Part shown: piece by piece, positions 7,878 through 16,705 of the stretch | Layout: every line of letters begins with the position of its first letter | Numbering within the stretch: the first letter of the stretch is position 1 | DNA from: Bacteroidales bacterium | Lineage (GTDB): Bacteria; Bacteroidota; Bacteroidia; Bacteroidales; UBA932 | Assembly (NCBI GenBank): GCA_016303175.1 | Contig: JAEDMF010000005.1 | Location: forward strand, 1-24,515 | Direction: 5' to 3' | Length of the DNA: 24,515 bases | Made by a program: the position numbers and the translations under genes | The notes under the pieces: generated by a model | What the model was told of the DNA's origin: nothing | Databases searched by the model: none | What the model saw: the letters and a program-made list of their open reading frames with translations, nothing else

Positions 7878-10427
7878 TCAGAACTTCAGCTCAAGACAGG
7901 CTGGACGGTGGTCGGAAGGAGTCTTGAATTGGCTGATATGGGTGCTGTGGGGCAGGGTCCACTCGTCGGCTATGTAATATGCCTCCTTCACACGGCGCGC
8001 AAGAGGTTCAGTAATATAGATGTAGTCTATGCGGTCGCGGGTATAGGTAGAAGAAATTTGGCGGTCACCCGTGTGCTTGCTGAGGATGTCGATATAAGGA
8101 GTATGCTCGGCAATCCAGTCCTGACACAGGAAGGTATAACCGTCATCCTGCTGCATATTGTAAATGGGCCTATCGATGCGGCTCTTGGAGTTGAAGTCGC
8201 CCAACATTATCCAATTCTGCTCGCCGGCTCCTTCACCACTGAGTATGGTATGCTCGCATATATACTTGACTTCCTTGCAGCGATACTGGTCTCCTTCACG
8301 GCGCTCCGCACTTGCCTTGCGCTCCTCCTTAGGCACGCCAAAGGCAAACTTCTGAGGCCAGGTGTGCACGGTCACAATGTTTATGGCCTGACCGGCATAG
8401 CGTATTTTTGCCCAGCCGGACCCGTGGGTCACCACTGAATCGGGTTGGCTTCCGCAGATGCGCGCTACCTCCTCAATGGGATATTTGGAGGTGATTACTT
8501 GAGGAAAATTATCCCTGTGGCAGCCCAAAAATACATATTTGTGGCCATAGCGCCCGGCGAGTTCCTTCCATCCGGAGGGAAGATAGCGTCCGCCCTCCTC
8601 CAACCTTGCCTTGTCTGCTGTCTTATAATTGCTTGCGGCCTCACACCAAACGCAAATGTCGGGGTCGTAACTTTTTACCCAATTGACGAAATTGTCATAG
8701 TTGTTGCCCTGGTCCGCCCACATTCCGTTCTGTATGTTCCAGTAGAGCAGCCTCAACACGTTTTCTCCCGCAGGCTCAGGCTTTTCAAATACATTGTCGA
8801 GGGGACGGTAGTTGTAGCCAAGGCTCGACATAATGGGCAGTTGGTGAGTGGCCATGCTGTTGCGCAGGCGCTCCTCCGAACGGGTGCTCACGGGACTCCA
8901 CTGCAACTCGCTAAGGGCGAAGATACGGGGGATTATCATATATTCGAGGTGGTCTTCCGTGCTTATGTATTCTGTCCATACATTGGCCTGGACGCCTATG
9001 ATATGCTTGCTCTGCTCCTCATTCAACTGGTCAAAAGGATTGAAACTGTAAACCTTTTCCCAGGATACGTAACGCTGGGCCTGAGTGGTGATGCTGAGGG
9101 GTTCCTTCTCAATGCGAGGGGACTGCACAAAGTCGAAATAAAGGTACTGATTGGGGGTCATTATGACGTCAAATCCCTTCTGGGCAGCCTTGATTCCGTG
9201 CTGGGGGCCTCTCCAGCACATTACTACGGCGCCCTCCTTCAAATCTCCCTCCAGAATTTCATCCCATCCTATGACTTCCTTGCCCTTGGAAGCGAGATAT
9301 TCCTGCATCTGTGCGGTCACCCAATTCTGCAGACGTTGCTCCTTGGTGGCGTTCTTGTCGTCCACATAGCCGAGTTCAGCTATAAGTTTCTGGCAGAGGG
9401 GGTCATTCTTCCATTCCCCCTTGGGACATTCGTCACCTCCGATATGGAAGTATTTTCCGGGGAAAAGGTCGGCAATCTCACCGCAGACGTTCTTAAGGAA
9501 GTCCATGGTGGCAGGCTTTGCAGGGTTGAGCACCTGGGTGGATATGCCCCAGCGGGTCCAGAGTTCATAGGGACCGTCGGTGCATCCCAGTTCGGGATAG
9601 GCTGTCAGGGCGGCAAGCATATGGCCGGGAAGGTCCACCTCGGGAATGATGGTGATGCTGCGGCGGGAGGCGTATTCAATCACTTCCTTCACCTGTTCCT
9701 GGGTATAGAAGCCACCATAAGGCACATTGTCACAGCTGTACCTGTCATATCCTATCTGGGTACCCTTGCGTATGGAACCAACTTCAGTCAGACGGGGATA
9801 GAGTTTGCTTTCTATCCTCCAGCCCTGGTCGTCGGTAAGGTGCCAGTGCAAAGTGTTTATCTTGTACATTGACATCAGGTTCAGGATTTTCTTGACTTCG
9901 TCGATACTGAAGAAATGACGGCAGCAATCAAGATGCAGGCCCCTGTAGGCAAAAGCGGGAGCATCCTCAATGTGCACACAGGGAATGGTCCACGAGGACT
10001 CGGCATCACGCACGCCGGTGTAGATAGCTACGGGAAGGAGTTGTTTGAGGCTCTGCACGGCATAGAAGAAGCCGGAAGTTGAAGAGGCTTTTACCGACAC
10101 TTTGCCGGGAGTAACGTCCAGCGTATAGGCCTCTGCTGCAAGGTCAGCATCAAAATCAAAGACTATCCCCTTGGCCGGTGTCCTGCCCGAGAAGGCATTC
10201 ACGCGGGATTCCTTGCCGCTGGAGACGGTAAGGTCGGCAGCAAAGGAAGCAGCAAGGTCTGTTGCGGCGGCTGCGGCGGCGGAGCTTACGGCCACCGGAG
10301 CGCCTGCAGCCCTGAATTCGCCTGAAGATTCCACCAGAACCTTCGGAGCCGGCACGATGTCAACTTTTGCCGCATAAAGGCTGGCAGTTGACGCAAGAGC
10401 AGCGATTGAAAAAAGAATTTTCCTCAT
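7878..10427 (-). CDS. Secreted GH20 beta-N-acetylhexosaminidase fused to a C-terminal EEP domain
   Basis: This is an 849-aa exported protein (signal peptide MRKILFSIAALASTASLYAA). Residues about 22-150 are the GH20 N-terminal alpha/beta domain and 150-540 the GH20 TIM barrel: FAYRGLHLDCCRHF, TLHWHLTDDQGWRIE, IIPEVDLPGH, the catalytic pair in FHIGGDEC (about Asp332-Glu333), GWDEIL and NVWTEYI. GH20 enzymes remove terminal GlcNAc/GalNAc by substrate-assisted catalysis. Residues about 557-849 are an EEP domain with all motifs present: YWNIQNGMW, CVWCEA, VTVHTWP, MLGDFNS, RIDYIYI, PSDHRPA. Usual GH20 proteins stop near residue 540 or carry binding modules, so this fusion is unusual. The frame is continuous with no sign of error at the junction. 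It starts 12 bp after dusB and ends at a good terminator. I infer that it acts in the periplasm or outside the cell on a phosphate-bearing amino-sugar glycan. Confidence 0.95.
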   Translation of the reverse strand: MRKILFSIAALASTASLYAAKVDIVPAPKVLVESSGEFRAAGAPVAVSSAAAAAATDLAASFAADLTVSSGKESRVNAFSGRTPAKGIVFDFDADLAAEAYTLDVTPGKVSVKASSTSGFFYAVQSLKQLLPVAIYTGVRDAESSWTIPCVHIEDAPAFAYRGLHLDCCRHFFSIDEVKKILNLMSMYKINTLHWHLTDDQGWRIESKLYPRLTEVGSIRKGTQIGYDRYSCDNVPYGGFYTQEQVKEVIEYASRRSITIIPEVDLPGHMLAALTAYPELGCTDGPYELWTRWGISTQVLNPAKPATMDFLKNVCGEIADLFPGKYFHIGGDECPKGEWKNDPLCQKLIAELGYVDDKNATKEQRLQNWVTAQMQEYLASKGKEVIGWDEILEGDLKEGAVVMCWRGPQHGIKAAQKGFDVIMTPNQYLYFDFVQSPRIEKEPLSITTQAQRYVSWEKVYSFNPFDQLNEEQSKHIIGVQANVWTEYISTEDHLEYMIIPRIFALSELQWSPVSTRSEERLRNSMATHQLPIMSSLGYNYRPLDNVFEKPEPAGENVLRLLYWNIQNGMWADQGNNYDNFVNWVKSYDPDICVWCEAASNYKTADKARLEEGGRYLPSGWKELAGRYGHKYVFLGCHRDNFPQVITSKYPIEEVARICGSQPDSVVTHGSGWAKIRYAGQAINIVTVHTWPQKFAFGVPKEERKASAERREGDQYRCKEVKYICEHTILSGEGAGEQNWIMLGDFNSKSRIDRPIYNMQQDDGYTFLCQDWIAEHTPYIDILSKHTGDRQISSTYTRDRIDYIYITEPLARRVKEAYYIADEWTLPHSTHISQFKTPSDHRPACLELKF

Positions 10428-10439
10428 AATTTATAAAAT

Positions 10440-11474
10440 TTAAAATCCATATACGGAACTCGTCTCGGGCGTGCAATCCCCGAAACGGACAGCCACCTCG
10501 TCCAGTATGGACAATACATCCCCAGGGTCCGTCAAAGTTACCAATTGCAACCTGTAGGGCTTGAAATCCGCTATGCCCTTGAAATAGTTTGCCAGATGGC
10601 GGCGCATCTCCAACACCCCTACCTTTGGCCCCTTGATTTCCACGCTTTTGGCAAAATGTGCCTTGGCCAGTTCCACTCTGTCCGCCACGCTCATAGGAGG
10701 GAGAAGTTCCCCGGTATCGAGGTAATGCCTTATTTCCTTGAATATCCACGGGTGACCATATGTGGCCCTTCCTATCATAACCCCGTCCACGCCGTAGCGC
10801 TCGAAGGCAGCCTTGGCCTTAATGGGGTCGGTAATATCCCCATTACCTATTATAGGTATGTGCATACGGGGGTTCTCCTTGATTTTGCCTATGAGGGTCC
10901 AGTCTGCCTCTCCCTTGTACATTTGGGAACGGGTGCGGCCGTGGACGGTGAGAGCCTGTATGCCCACATCCTGCAGCCTTTCGGCCAACTCGACAATGAT
11001 TTTGCTGTCCTCATCGTAACCCAGGCGGGTCTTTACGGTGACTGGCAATTTGACGGCCTTGACCACGGCCTCAGTGATAGCCACCAGTTTGTCCGGCTCG
11101 CGCAGCATTCCGCTCCCTGCGCCCCGACCGGCGATTTTCTTGACCGGACAGCCGAAGTTGATATCCACAAGATCGGCCCCGTGGCCTCCTGCTATCTCTG
11201 CTGCGCGCTCGACCATACGGGCGGCTTCCACCACGGCCTCTGGAATGTGACCGTAAATCTGCAGACCTATGGGTGCCTCGAAATCATAGGTACGCATTTT
11301 GGCAATGGCTTTGGAAGCATCTCTAATAAGGCCGTCGGAAGGGATGAATTCGGTATAGACCATATCCGCGCCATACTTTTTGCATATCCAGCGGAAAGTG
11401 GCGTCCGTGACGTCTTCCATCGGGGCAAGGAACAGCGGCCTGGGGCCCAAATCTATCTTATCTCCTATCTTCAT
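10440..11474 (-). CDS. dusB: tRNA-dihydrouridine synthase, DusB/NifR3 type
   Basis: This is a 344-aa flavoenzyme that reduces uridine to dihydrouridine in the tRNA D-loop. Motifs in order are LFLAPMEDVTDATFRW near the N-terminus (FMN binding), DINFGCPVKK with the catalytic Cys (about Cys109), VKTRLG, LTVHGRTRSQMYKG, PIIGNGDI and GVMIGRATYGHPWIF. The start MKIGDKIDLGPRPLFLAPM matches the family's beginning; a longer in-frame start at 11600 would add 42 unrelated residues and run over the promoter box at 11536-11543. The GH20-EEP gene follows after 12 bp, so the two are probably cotranscribed although they are functionally unrelated. The subfamily call (DusB rather than another Dus) rests on resemblance only. 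Confidence 0.92.
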   Translation of the reverse strand: MKIGDKIDLGPRPLFLAPMEDVTDATFRWICKKYGADMVYTEFIPSDGLIRDASKAIAKMRTYDFEAPIGLQIYGHIPEAVVEAARMVERAAEIAGGHGADLVDINFGCPVKKIAGRGAGSGMLREPDKLVAITEAVVKAVKLPVTVKTRLGYDEDSKIIVELAERLQDVGIQALTVHGRTRSQMYKGEADWTLIGKIKENPRMHIPIIGNGDITDPIKAKAAFERYGVDGVMIGRATYGHPWIFKEIRHYLDTGELLPPMSVADRVELAKAHFAKSVEIKGPKVGVLEMRRHLANYFKGIADFKPYRLQLVTLTDPGDVLSILDEVAVRFGDCTPETSSVYGF

Positions 11475-11535
11475 GCTCAAGTTTTGCAACAGCGGATTCT
11501 CACGCTCTGGGCGAGTGTTTTGAAAATCACGGAAG

Positions 11536-11543
11536 CAAATGTA
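11536..11543 (-). promoter_or_regulatory. Candidate -7 box for dusB
   Basis: TACATTTG on the minus strand matches TAnnTTTG exactly, 61 bases upstream of the dusB start. A -33 element is weak (TTAG 20 bases upstream). It is back to back with the plus-strand box at 11565-11572. Confidence 0.5.
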
Positions 11544-11564
11544 CATAAAAACGGGGGTTTTCAC

Positions 11565-11572
11565 TAATTTTG
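11565..11572 (+). promoter_or_regulatory. Candidate -7 box for the YfhO-family gene
   Basis: TAATTTTG matches TAnnTTTG exactly, 58 bases before the ATG at 11631. I see no clear -33 box. Its complement overlaps the weak -33 region of the dusB promoter, so the divergent promoters overlap. Confidence 0.5.
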
Positions 11573-11630
11573 CAATCAATATGGCGCACTTGCGGTGCAA
11601 TATTTAGTTGAAATCCAATAAAACGACAAA

Positions 11631-14183
11631 ATGAATAAGACATTATTGAAGAATATAGGAATATGGGCCGCCCTTGTGGCTATAATGCTGGTACTGTCCT
11701 ACGCCTTTGTACCCCAGGTGCTCGAAGGCAAGATTGTCAACCAGAGCGACATCAGTGGATGGCAGGGCATGGCCAAGGAAAGCCTCGATTGGAATGCAGC
11801 CCACCCCGACGACAAAACTCGTTGGAGCGGCAGCATGTTCTCCGGTATGCCCAATGTAACCTTTGTGGACGACTTCGAAGGGGATTGGACAAAAGTACTG
11901 TACAAAGCCCTGCTATGGGGAAGGAGGCCCGCAAGCTACCTTTTCATCGCAATGCTGGGCGCCTTCCTGATGATGCTCTCAATGGGGGTGAACCGTTTTC
12001 TTGCCCTTGCCGGAGCCGTTGCCGTGGCCTTCTGTTCATACAACCTCCAGATTATTCAAGTGGGTCACAACACCAAGATGCAGGCCATAGCCTTCGCGCC
12101 TTGGGCTCTGGCCGCAATGATATTTGTCTATCGCAGCGCCCTGGGTGAGAGAAAATGCCGCAACTGGCTGAGCGCTACGTTGTTGGGGGCCGCAATGTTC
12201 GCCCTTGCCCTGTCCTTCCAAGTCAAGGCCAACCACGTCCAGATTACCTACTACCTTGCGATAATCATACTTATTTACGCTCTGGCCACCTTTGTCAGCG
12301 TACTGATAAACAAGGACAGAAAAAGGCTGTTCGGGCGTTTTGCCGCCGCTTCCGCCGCCCTGCTGGTGATGGGCAGCGTCGGCATAGCCACCAACGCCAA
12401 CAAACTCATTCCTACCTATGAATATGCCCCCTTCACAATGAGGGGAGGCAGCGAGCTCAGCGGAGAAGGCATCAATTCAAAGGGACTGGACCTGGATTAT
12501 GCCACGGCGTGGTCCTACGGCTTTGAGGAACTGCCCAACCTTATGATACCGAACTACAACGGCGGGGCATCCGGCGGCAGTCTGGACAGCAAGTCTGCTA
12601 CGTGGAAACTCTTCAAACAGGCAGGCGAGAACCCCAAACAAATATGCAGCAGCCTGCCTCTGTATTGGGGGCCCCAGCCATTCACCGCCGGTCCCATGTA
12701 TATGGGCGCCATCAGCATCTTTCTCTTCATTTTGGGCCTGTTTCTACTGAAAGGAAGGGAGAAATGGTGGGCATTGGCCTGCGTGATCCTTGCTGTGCTT
12801 CTCGCTCTGGGCAGACATCTTATGTGGTTCACACAGTTGTGTTTTGACTACGCTCCAATGTACAACAAGTTCAGAACCGTTTCGATGGCTCTGGTGATTC
12901 TGCAATTCTGCCTGCCCCTACTGGGCATATATACATTAGATAGGGTAATAAAGCGCAGAGAAGAACCCGGCAGGGTGGTCAAAGCCACATTGGCCAGTCT
13001 GGGCATAACGGCCGGCTTCTGTCTGCTTGTCTCCTTCTTTCCCTCCATTGCCGGCAATTTCGAAGCATCCTCTGACTCTATGATGCACCCTCTGATTGCC
13101 GATGCGCTCCAAGCCGACAGGGAACATCTGCTCCGCGCGGACGCCCTGCGCAGTTTCTTCCTTATACTTGTAAGCGCTGCAGCAATTGTATGGGCGTTAC
13201 TGATGCCCTCGAAAGAAAAAATGGCGCGCAGACTGTATGTGGCTGGCGCTCTGGTAGGGTTGCTCATACTTGCAGATATGTGGAGTGTGGGCAAACGCTA
13301 TCTCAACAAAAGCCACTTTGTACGGCAGAAAGACTTCAATGCCCATTTCGAAGCCAGGCCGGTGGACCAGTACATACTGGAAGATGATGACCCTGCATTC
13401 CGTGTTCTGGACCTGTCCGAAAGCACGTTCAACAGCAGTCTCACAAGCTATCGTCACAAGAGCATAGGGGGTTATTCTCCCACAAAGATGCAGCGTTACC
13501 AGGATCTCATAGACCACTACCTAAGCAAGGAAATCGAACAGTTCCGGACAGCTACGAAGGAGGCCTCGACAATCGGGGAAATGGAAGAGAATATGCCCAG
13601 GATGAGTGTTGTCTCTATGCTGAACGGCAAATACATGATAGTCGGGGCGGATTATGCTCCAGTGGAAAACAAGTATGCAATGGGTCCGGCCTGGTTCGTG
13701 GGCAAGGCTGTAGCTGCGGAGTCGGCCGACGAGGAAATCAAATTGCTGGGGATGGTGGACCTGAGCAGTTGCGCGGTTGTGCGGAAGAATCATCTGGCAT
13801 CCGGCACGGTAGGGCTTGGAAATACGGGTGACTCAGAGGGGCCGGGAACTGTAGAAATGATTTCCTACGCTCCGAATGAGCTTCACTACAGCTATGAATC
13901 GAACAAGGACGCAATGCTGGTATTCTCGGAAATCTACCATCCTTATTGGAAAGCCACTCTTAACGGAGAGCCTCTGCCCCTGTTCCGGGCGAATTGGATA
14001 CTGCGCGCCGCCCTCGTGCCAGCCGGCAAGGGAGAAATCGTAATGCGTTATGTTCCTGAGGATTGCATTCTGGGAGAAAGGATCTCACGCGCCTGCAGCA
14101 TAGTGCTTCTGCTGCTTGTGCTCGGCTGCGCCGGCTATGCCTTCAGAGACAGTTTGCGCGGCCGGAAAGAGGTCAAGGCCTGA
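11631..14183 (+). CDS. YfhO-family polytopic membrane protein (GT-C-like)
   Basis: This is an 850-aa inner-membrane protein beginning MNKTLLKNIGIWAALVAIML. It has an N-terminal membrane helix, a short periplasmic loop with RWSGSMFSGMPNV, then about ten further hydrophobic helices between roughly residues 95 and 545 (for example FLFILGLFLLKG). A soluble C-terminal region of about 550-820 follows, and a last helix near the end (ACSIVLLLLVLGCAGYAF) before a basic tail. This matches the YfhO family common in Bacteroidota. In Bacillus, YfhO is linked to lipoteichoic acid glycosylation; the role in Bacteroidota is unknown. It is divergent from dusB and convergent with the GDPD gene (8 bp between stops). 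The family call is from memory of the pattern. Confidence 0.8.
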   Translation: MNKTLLKNIGIWAALVAIMLVLSYAFVPQVLEGKIVNQSDISGWQGMAKESLDWNAAHPDDKTRWSGSMFSGMPNVTFVDDFEGDWTKVLYKALLWGRRPASYLFIAMLGAFLMMLSMGVNRFLALAGAVAVAFCSYNLQIIQVGHNTKMQAIAFAPWALAAMIFVYRSALGERKCRNWLSATLLGAAMFALALSFQVKANHVQITYYLAIIILIYALATFVSVLINKDRKRLFGRFAAASAALLVMGSVGIATNANKLIPTYEYAPFTMRGGSELSGEGINSKGLDLDYATAWSYGFEELPNLMIPNYNGGASGGSLDSKSATWKLFKQAGENPKQICSSLPLYWGPQPFTAGPMYMGAISIFLFILGLFLLKGREKWWALACVILAVLLALGRHLMWFTQLCFDYAPMYNKFRTVSMALVILQFCLPLLGIYTLDRVIKRREEPGRVVKATLASLGITAGFCLLVSFFPSIAGNFEASSDSMMHPLIADALQADREHLLRADALRSFFLILVSAAAIVWALLMPSKEKMARRLYVAGALVGLLILADMWSVGKRYLNKSHFVRQKDFNAHFEARPVDQYILEDDDPAFRVLDLSESTFNSSLTSYRHKSIGGYSPTKMQRYQDLIDHYLSKEIEQFRTATKEASTIGEMEENMPRMSVVSMLNGKYMIVGADYAPVENKYAMGPAWFVGKAVAAESADEEIKLLGMVDLSSCAVVRKNHLASGTVGLGNTGDSEGPGTVEMISYAPNELHYSYESNKDAMLVFSEIYHPYWKATLNGEPLPLFRANWILRAALVPAGKGEIVMRYVPEDCILGERISRACSIVLLLLVLGCAGYAFRDSLRGRKEVKA

Positions 14184-14185
14184 GC

Positions 14186-14209
14186 GGCCGCCTACAATTT
14201 GCGGCGGCC
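14186..14209. terminator. GC-rich hairpin between convergent genes
   Basis: GGCCGCC (14186-14192) and GGCGGCC (14203-14209) form a perfect seven-base stem around a ten-base loop, right between the stops of the YfhO-family and GDPD genes and overlapping the last GDPD codons. There is no T run on either side, so its role as a two-way terminator is only possible. Confidence 0.35.
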
Positions 14210-15106
14210 CTTGCTCTTAAGATATTTGATGAGCATTTCAGGACGATCCGTCTGAATGAGGGATGCACCCAAATCCAGTACCTGATCATAAATCAATGCG
14301 GGATTACCGCAATCAAGAGCGGCATCATCATCAAGATATCCGCAGAGGCTGCCCCAAATGGTATTCACCCAAAGCTTTGAACCCTGAGCGTGAATCTTGG
14401 CGATGCAGTCCTTAACTTCAGGGGTCATTTTGCTCCAACAAAGCTCATAGGCCATAGGCACAGTGCCGGTACTGAGGTATTCGTCAAAGAGTTTCTGACC
14501 TTGCGGCTTCTGGATGTCGATTATGGGCATATACATCATATTGTGCTTATGAGAGGCCATTTTCTTCGCCACTGAAGCTACAGGCTTCTTGCCCTTGATG
14601 AGTATCTGGTCGGTCACTCCAAGCTCTTCCGTAATGGCAAGCACCATATCATAATATTCATAACCTTGGTCCACATTAACACAGATACGGTCCTTACAAC
14701 ATTCCAAAGCTTCCCTGAGGGTAGGCATGTGAAGGGAATCCGTGGCAACACCATGAGCTCTCTTGAGCCTGAACTTCTTGATTTCATCATAAGTGTAATC
14801 GGAAACAAGGCCCTTTCCGGTCGTGCAACGGTTGAGAGTCTTGTCGTGGGAGAGAACCAAAACGCTGTCTTTGGTGAGCTTGAGGTCCAGCTCCATTATG
14901 TCGGCGCCCATCCTGATGATACTTTCAATGGCAGGAATGGAGTTCTCCGGATAATTACGCCAATCGCCACGATGCACAGTAACCACTACATACTTGGATT
15001 TGGGGTCCTGCATATGGCGGGCAATCTTTTCTGCCCTTGTGAGGCTCTCCGCATTGGCGGAAACAAACGCAGCCGCAGCCGCAAGAATAAGGAAGAAACG
15101 CTTCAT
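14192..15106 (-). CDS. Periplasmic glycerophosphodiester phosphodiesterase (GDPD family)
   Basis: This is a 304-aa enzyme with a signal peptide (MKRFFLILAAAAAFVSANAE), so it acts outside the cytoplasm. It carries the family motifs HRG (His45), YPENS (Glu54-Asn55), ELD (Glu72, Asp74, metal binding) and LSHDKTLNRCTTGKG (His87, the second catalytic His). GDPD enzymes split glycerophosphodiesters into an alcohol and glycerol-3-phosphate; some members cleave polyglycerolphosphate teichoic acid or lysophospholipids. It ends QTDRPEMLIKYLKSKG, the usual last TIM-barrel strand and helix. It has its own candidate promoter box at 15130-15137 and ends in TAG. Its nearness to two EEP proteins is notable, but it may simply be a lipid-salvage enzyme. 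Confidence 0.93.
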   Translation of the reverse strand: MKRFFLILAAAAAFVSANAESLTRAEKIARHMQDPKSKYVVVTVHRGDWRNYPENSIPAIESIIRMGADIMELDLKLTKDSVLVLSHDKTLNRCTTGKGLVSDYTYDEIKKFRLKRAHGVATDSLHMPTLREALECCKDRICVNVDQGYEYYDMVLAITEELGVTDQILIKGKKPVASVAKKMASHKHNMMYMPIIDIQKPQGQKLFDEYLSTGTVPMAYELCWSKMTPEVKDCIAKIHAQGSKLWVNTIWGSLCGYLDDDAALDCGNPALIYDQVLDLGASLIQTDRPEMLIKYLKSKGRRKL

Positions 15107-15129
15107 AATGTCATTTTTGAGAATTTCGC

Positions 15130-15137
15130 CAAAGGTA
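15130..15137 (-). promoter_or_regulatory. Candidate -7 box for the GDPD gene
   Basis: TACCTTTG on the minus strand matches TAnnTTTG, 23 bases upstream of the GDPD ATG. The -33 region is not convincing. If used, the leader would be about 15-20 bases long. Confidence 0.45.
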
Positions 15138-15181
15138 GCATTTTCTTCTTATCCGCGGCTGCGAAATTGAATATTTTTGCC

Positions 15182-16579
15182 TTACAACAGTTTTTTTGTG
15201 AGGGAGAAGAGCCTGTATGGCATGTATTTGAAGGGTAGGTCCACAAAACGGGAGGAAACCACTATGCCCCTCCTGTGGGTAAAGGCGTCGAAACTGAGGC
15301 GGCCGTGGTAGCTGCCCATACCGGAATTGCCTACTCCACCGAAGGGAAGGTGAGCGTTCACAATGTGCATTATCGTGTCGTTGATGCATCCCCCTCCGGA
15401 TGAGGTGCGACGTATGATGTCCCATCCCTTTTTCTCCTTGCCGAAGTAATAGAAAGCGAGAGGTTTCTCCCTGCTGTTGATGAAATTGATGACCTTTTCC
15501 TCAAATGGACTCCCTTCATCATCCAGAGTAACCACGGGGAAGACCGGTCCGAAGATTTCCTCGGTCATAACCTTGGAGTCTGGAGCCACGTTCCCGAGCA
15601 AGGTGGGCTCTATGTATCTCTCTGTCTCGTCGATAAAACCTCCGCTGAGCACATCGCCTTCGGCCAAGTAGGAAGCCACCCTCTTGAAGGCTTTGTCAGA
15701 AACCATCCGCACATAATGTTCGTCTTTCTGACTGTCCGTACCGTGCATCAGGGCTACCTGCTCCTCAAATTCGTGCACGAATTCCTCTTTGACTTGACTG
15801 TGGATGAGTATGTAATCCGGCGCTATGCAGGTCTGACCGGCATTGAGTGTCTTACCCCAGGCACAGCGTCTTGCCGCCAGTTTCACGTCGGCGCTTCTGT
15901 CGATGATGCAGGGGCTTTTGCCTCCGAGTTCCAGTACAACGGGAGTAAGATATTTGGACGCCGCCGCCATCACTTCATGACCCAATGCCGGACTTCCGGT
16001 GAAGAAAATCATATCCCAGCGGCACTCCAGCAACTTCTTGTTCACCTCCCTGTTGCCCTGAACCACTGCCACATAGTTTTCGGGGAAGCACTCCCCTATC
16101 ATCTGCTCTATGACCTTGGAAACATTTGGCACATAGGGAGAAGGCTTGAGAAGAGCGGTGCAACCGGCCGCAATTGCCCCTACAAGGGGGTTAAGCAACA
16201 ACTGGACAGGATAGTTCCACGGCGCTATTATTAAAGAGGTGCCGAGGGGCTCCTTCACAATGTAACTTCTCGCGGGCATGCAGGAAAGGGCTGTGGCTCT
16301 GCACTCGCGGGCGGACCACTTGCGCACGTTCTTCAAAGCATGTTTCAATTCTGCCTTCACAAGGGCAAGTTCCGTAAGATAAGCCTCCTTGTAGGATTTG
16401 TGCAAATCTGTCCAAAGAGCATCAGCAAGGGGCTTTTCCCATTTTTCCATAGCTTGCAGCAGAATTTTGAGCTGTCTCTTTCTCCACTTTGGGTCAAGAG
16501 TGACTCCTGTTGCAAAAAAATCCTTCTGAGCCCGATTGAGAGCCTCTATCTTTTCGGGGGTTGTATTTTCAATTGCCAT
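15182..16579 (-). CDS. Class 3-type NAD(P)-dependent aldehyde dehydrogenase
   Basis: This is a 465-aa cytoplasmic enzyme oxidising aldehydes to acids. Its motifs are APWNYPVQLLLNPLVGAIAAGC (cofactor and substrate region, first 20 shown in family alignments), FFTGSPALG, VVLELGGKSP (general base about Glu217), NAGQTCIAPDY (catalytic about Cys251), TEEIFGPVFPV, and INDTIMHIVNAHLPFGGVG near the end. Its length (about 460 rather than 490-500) and the HLPFGGVGNSGMGSYHG pattern fit the ALDH3 class, which handles fatty or aromatic aldehydes. The C-terminus (LPFKYMPYRLFSLTKKLL) is amphipathic and basic, as in relatives that touch membranes. A short-chain dehydrogenase gene lies 126 bp upstream on the same strand, suggesting alcohol-to-aldehyde-to-acid chemistry, which is inference. 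Confidence 0.93.
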   Translation of the reverse strand: MAIENTTPEKIEALNRAQKDFFATGVTLDPKWRKRQLKILLQAMEKWEKPLADALWTDLHKSYKEAYLTELALVKAELKHALKNVRKWSARECRATALSCMPARSYIVKEPLGTSLIIAPWNYPVQLLLNPLVGAIAAGCTALLKPSPYVPNVSKVIEQMIGECFPENYVAVVQGNREVNKKLLECRWDMIFFTGSPALGHEVMAAASKYLTPVVLELGGKSPCIIDRSADVKLAARRCAWGKTLNAGQTCIAPDYILIHSQVKEEFVHEFEEQVALMHGTDSQKDEHYVRMVSDKAFKRVASYLAEGDVLSGGFIDETERYIEPTLLGNVAPDSKVMTEEIFGPVFPVVTLDDEGSPFEEKVINFINSREKPLAFYYFGKEKKGWDIIRRTSSGGGCINDTIMHIVNAHLPFGGVGNSGMGSYHGRLSFDAFTHRRGIVVSSRFVDLPFKYMPYRLFSLTKKLL

Positions 16580-16705
16580 ACCGGGTTTTATTGTGTGGGA
16601 TATTATTGTGCTGGATGACGTTGTGTTAATTGCCTTGGAAGCAATTCGTGCCCTTGGCTTTCACCTTGAGCCTTGCCTGCGTCTCATTCCCTTTGACGGC
16701 CAAAT

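Noticed and set aside
8445..9872. Long plus-strand open frame (475 codons) opposite the GH20 domain
   Set aside because: It is the antisense of a conserved catalytic domain, with no start signal, no motif and no gene context.
10545..11567. Plus-strand open frame (340 codons) opposite dusB
   Set aside because: It is antisense to conserved Dus motifs and would run through the divergent promoter region.
11587..11618. Tiny frame and GCAC/GTGC stem in the leader of the YfhO-family gene
   Set aside because: Only eight codons and a four-base stem; expected by chance, with no attenuator-like alternative structure seen.
16628..16646. AATTGC/GCAATT inverted repeat between the ALDH and SDR genes
   Set aside because: It is a six-base A/T-rich stem with no T run after it on the minus strand; too weak to call a terminator or operator.
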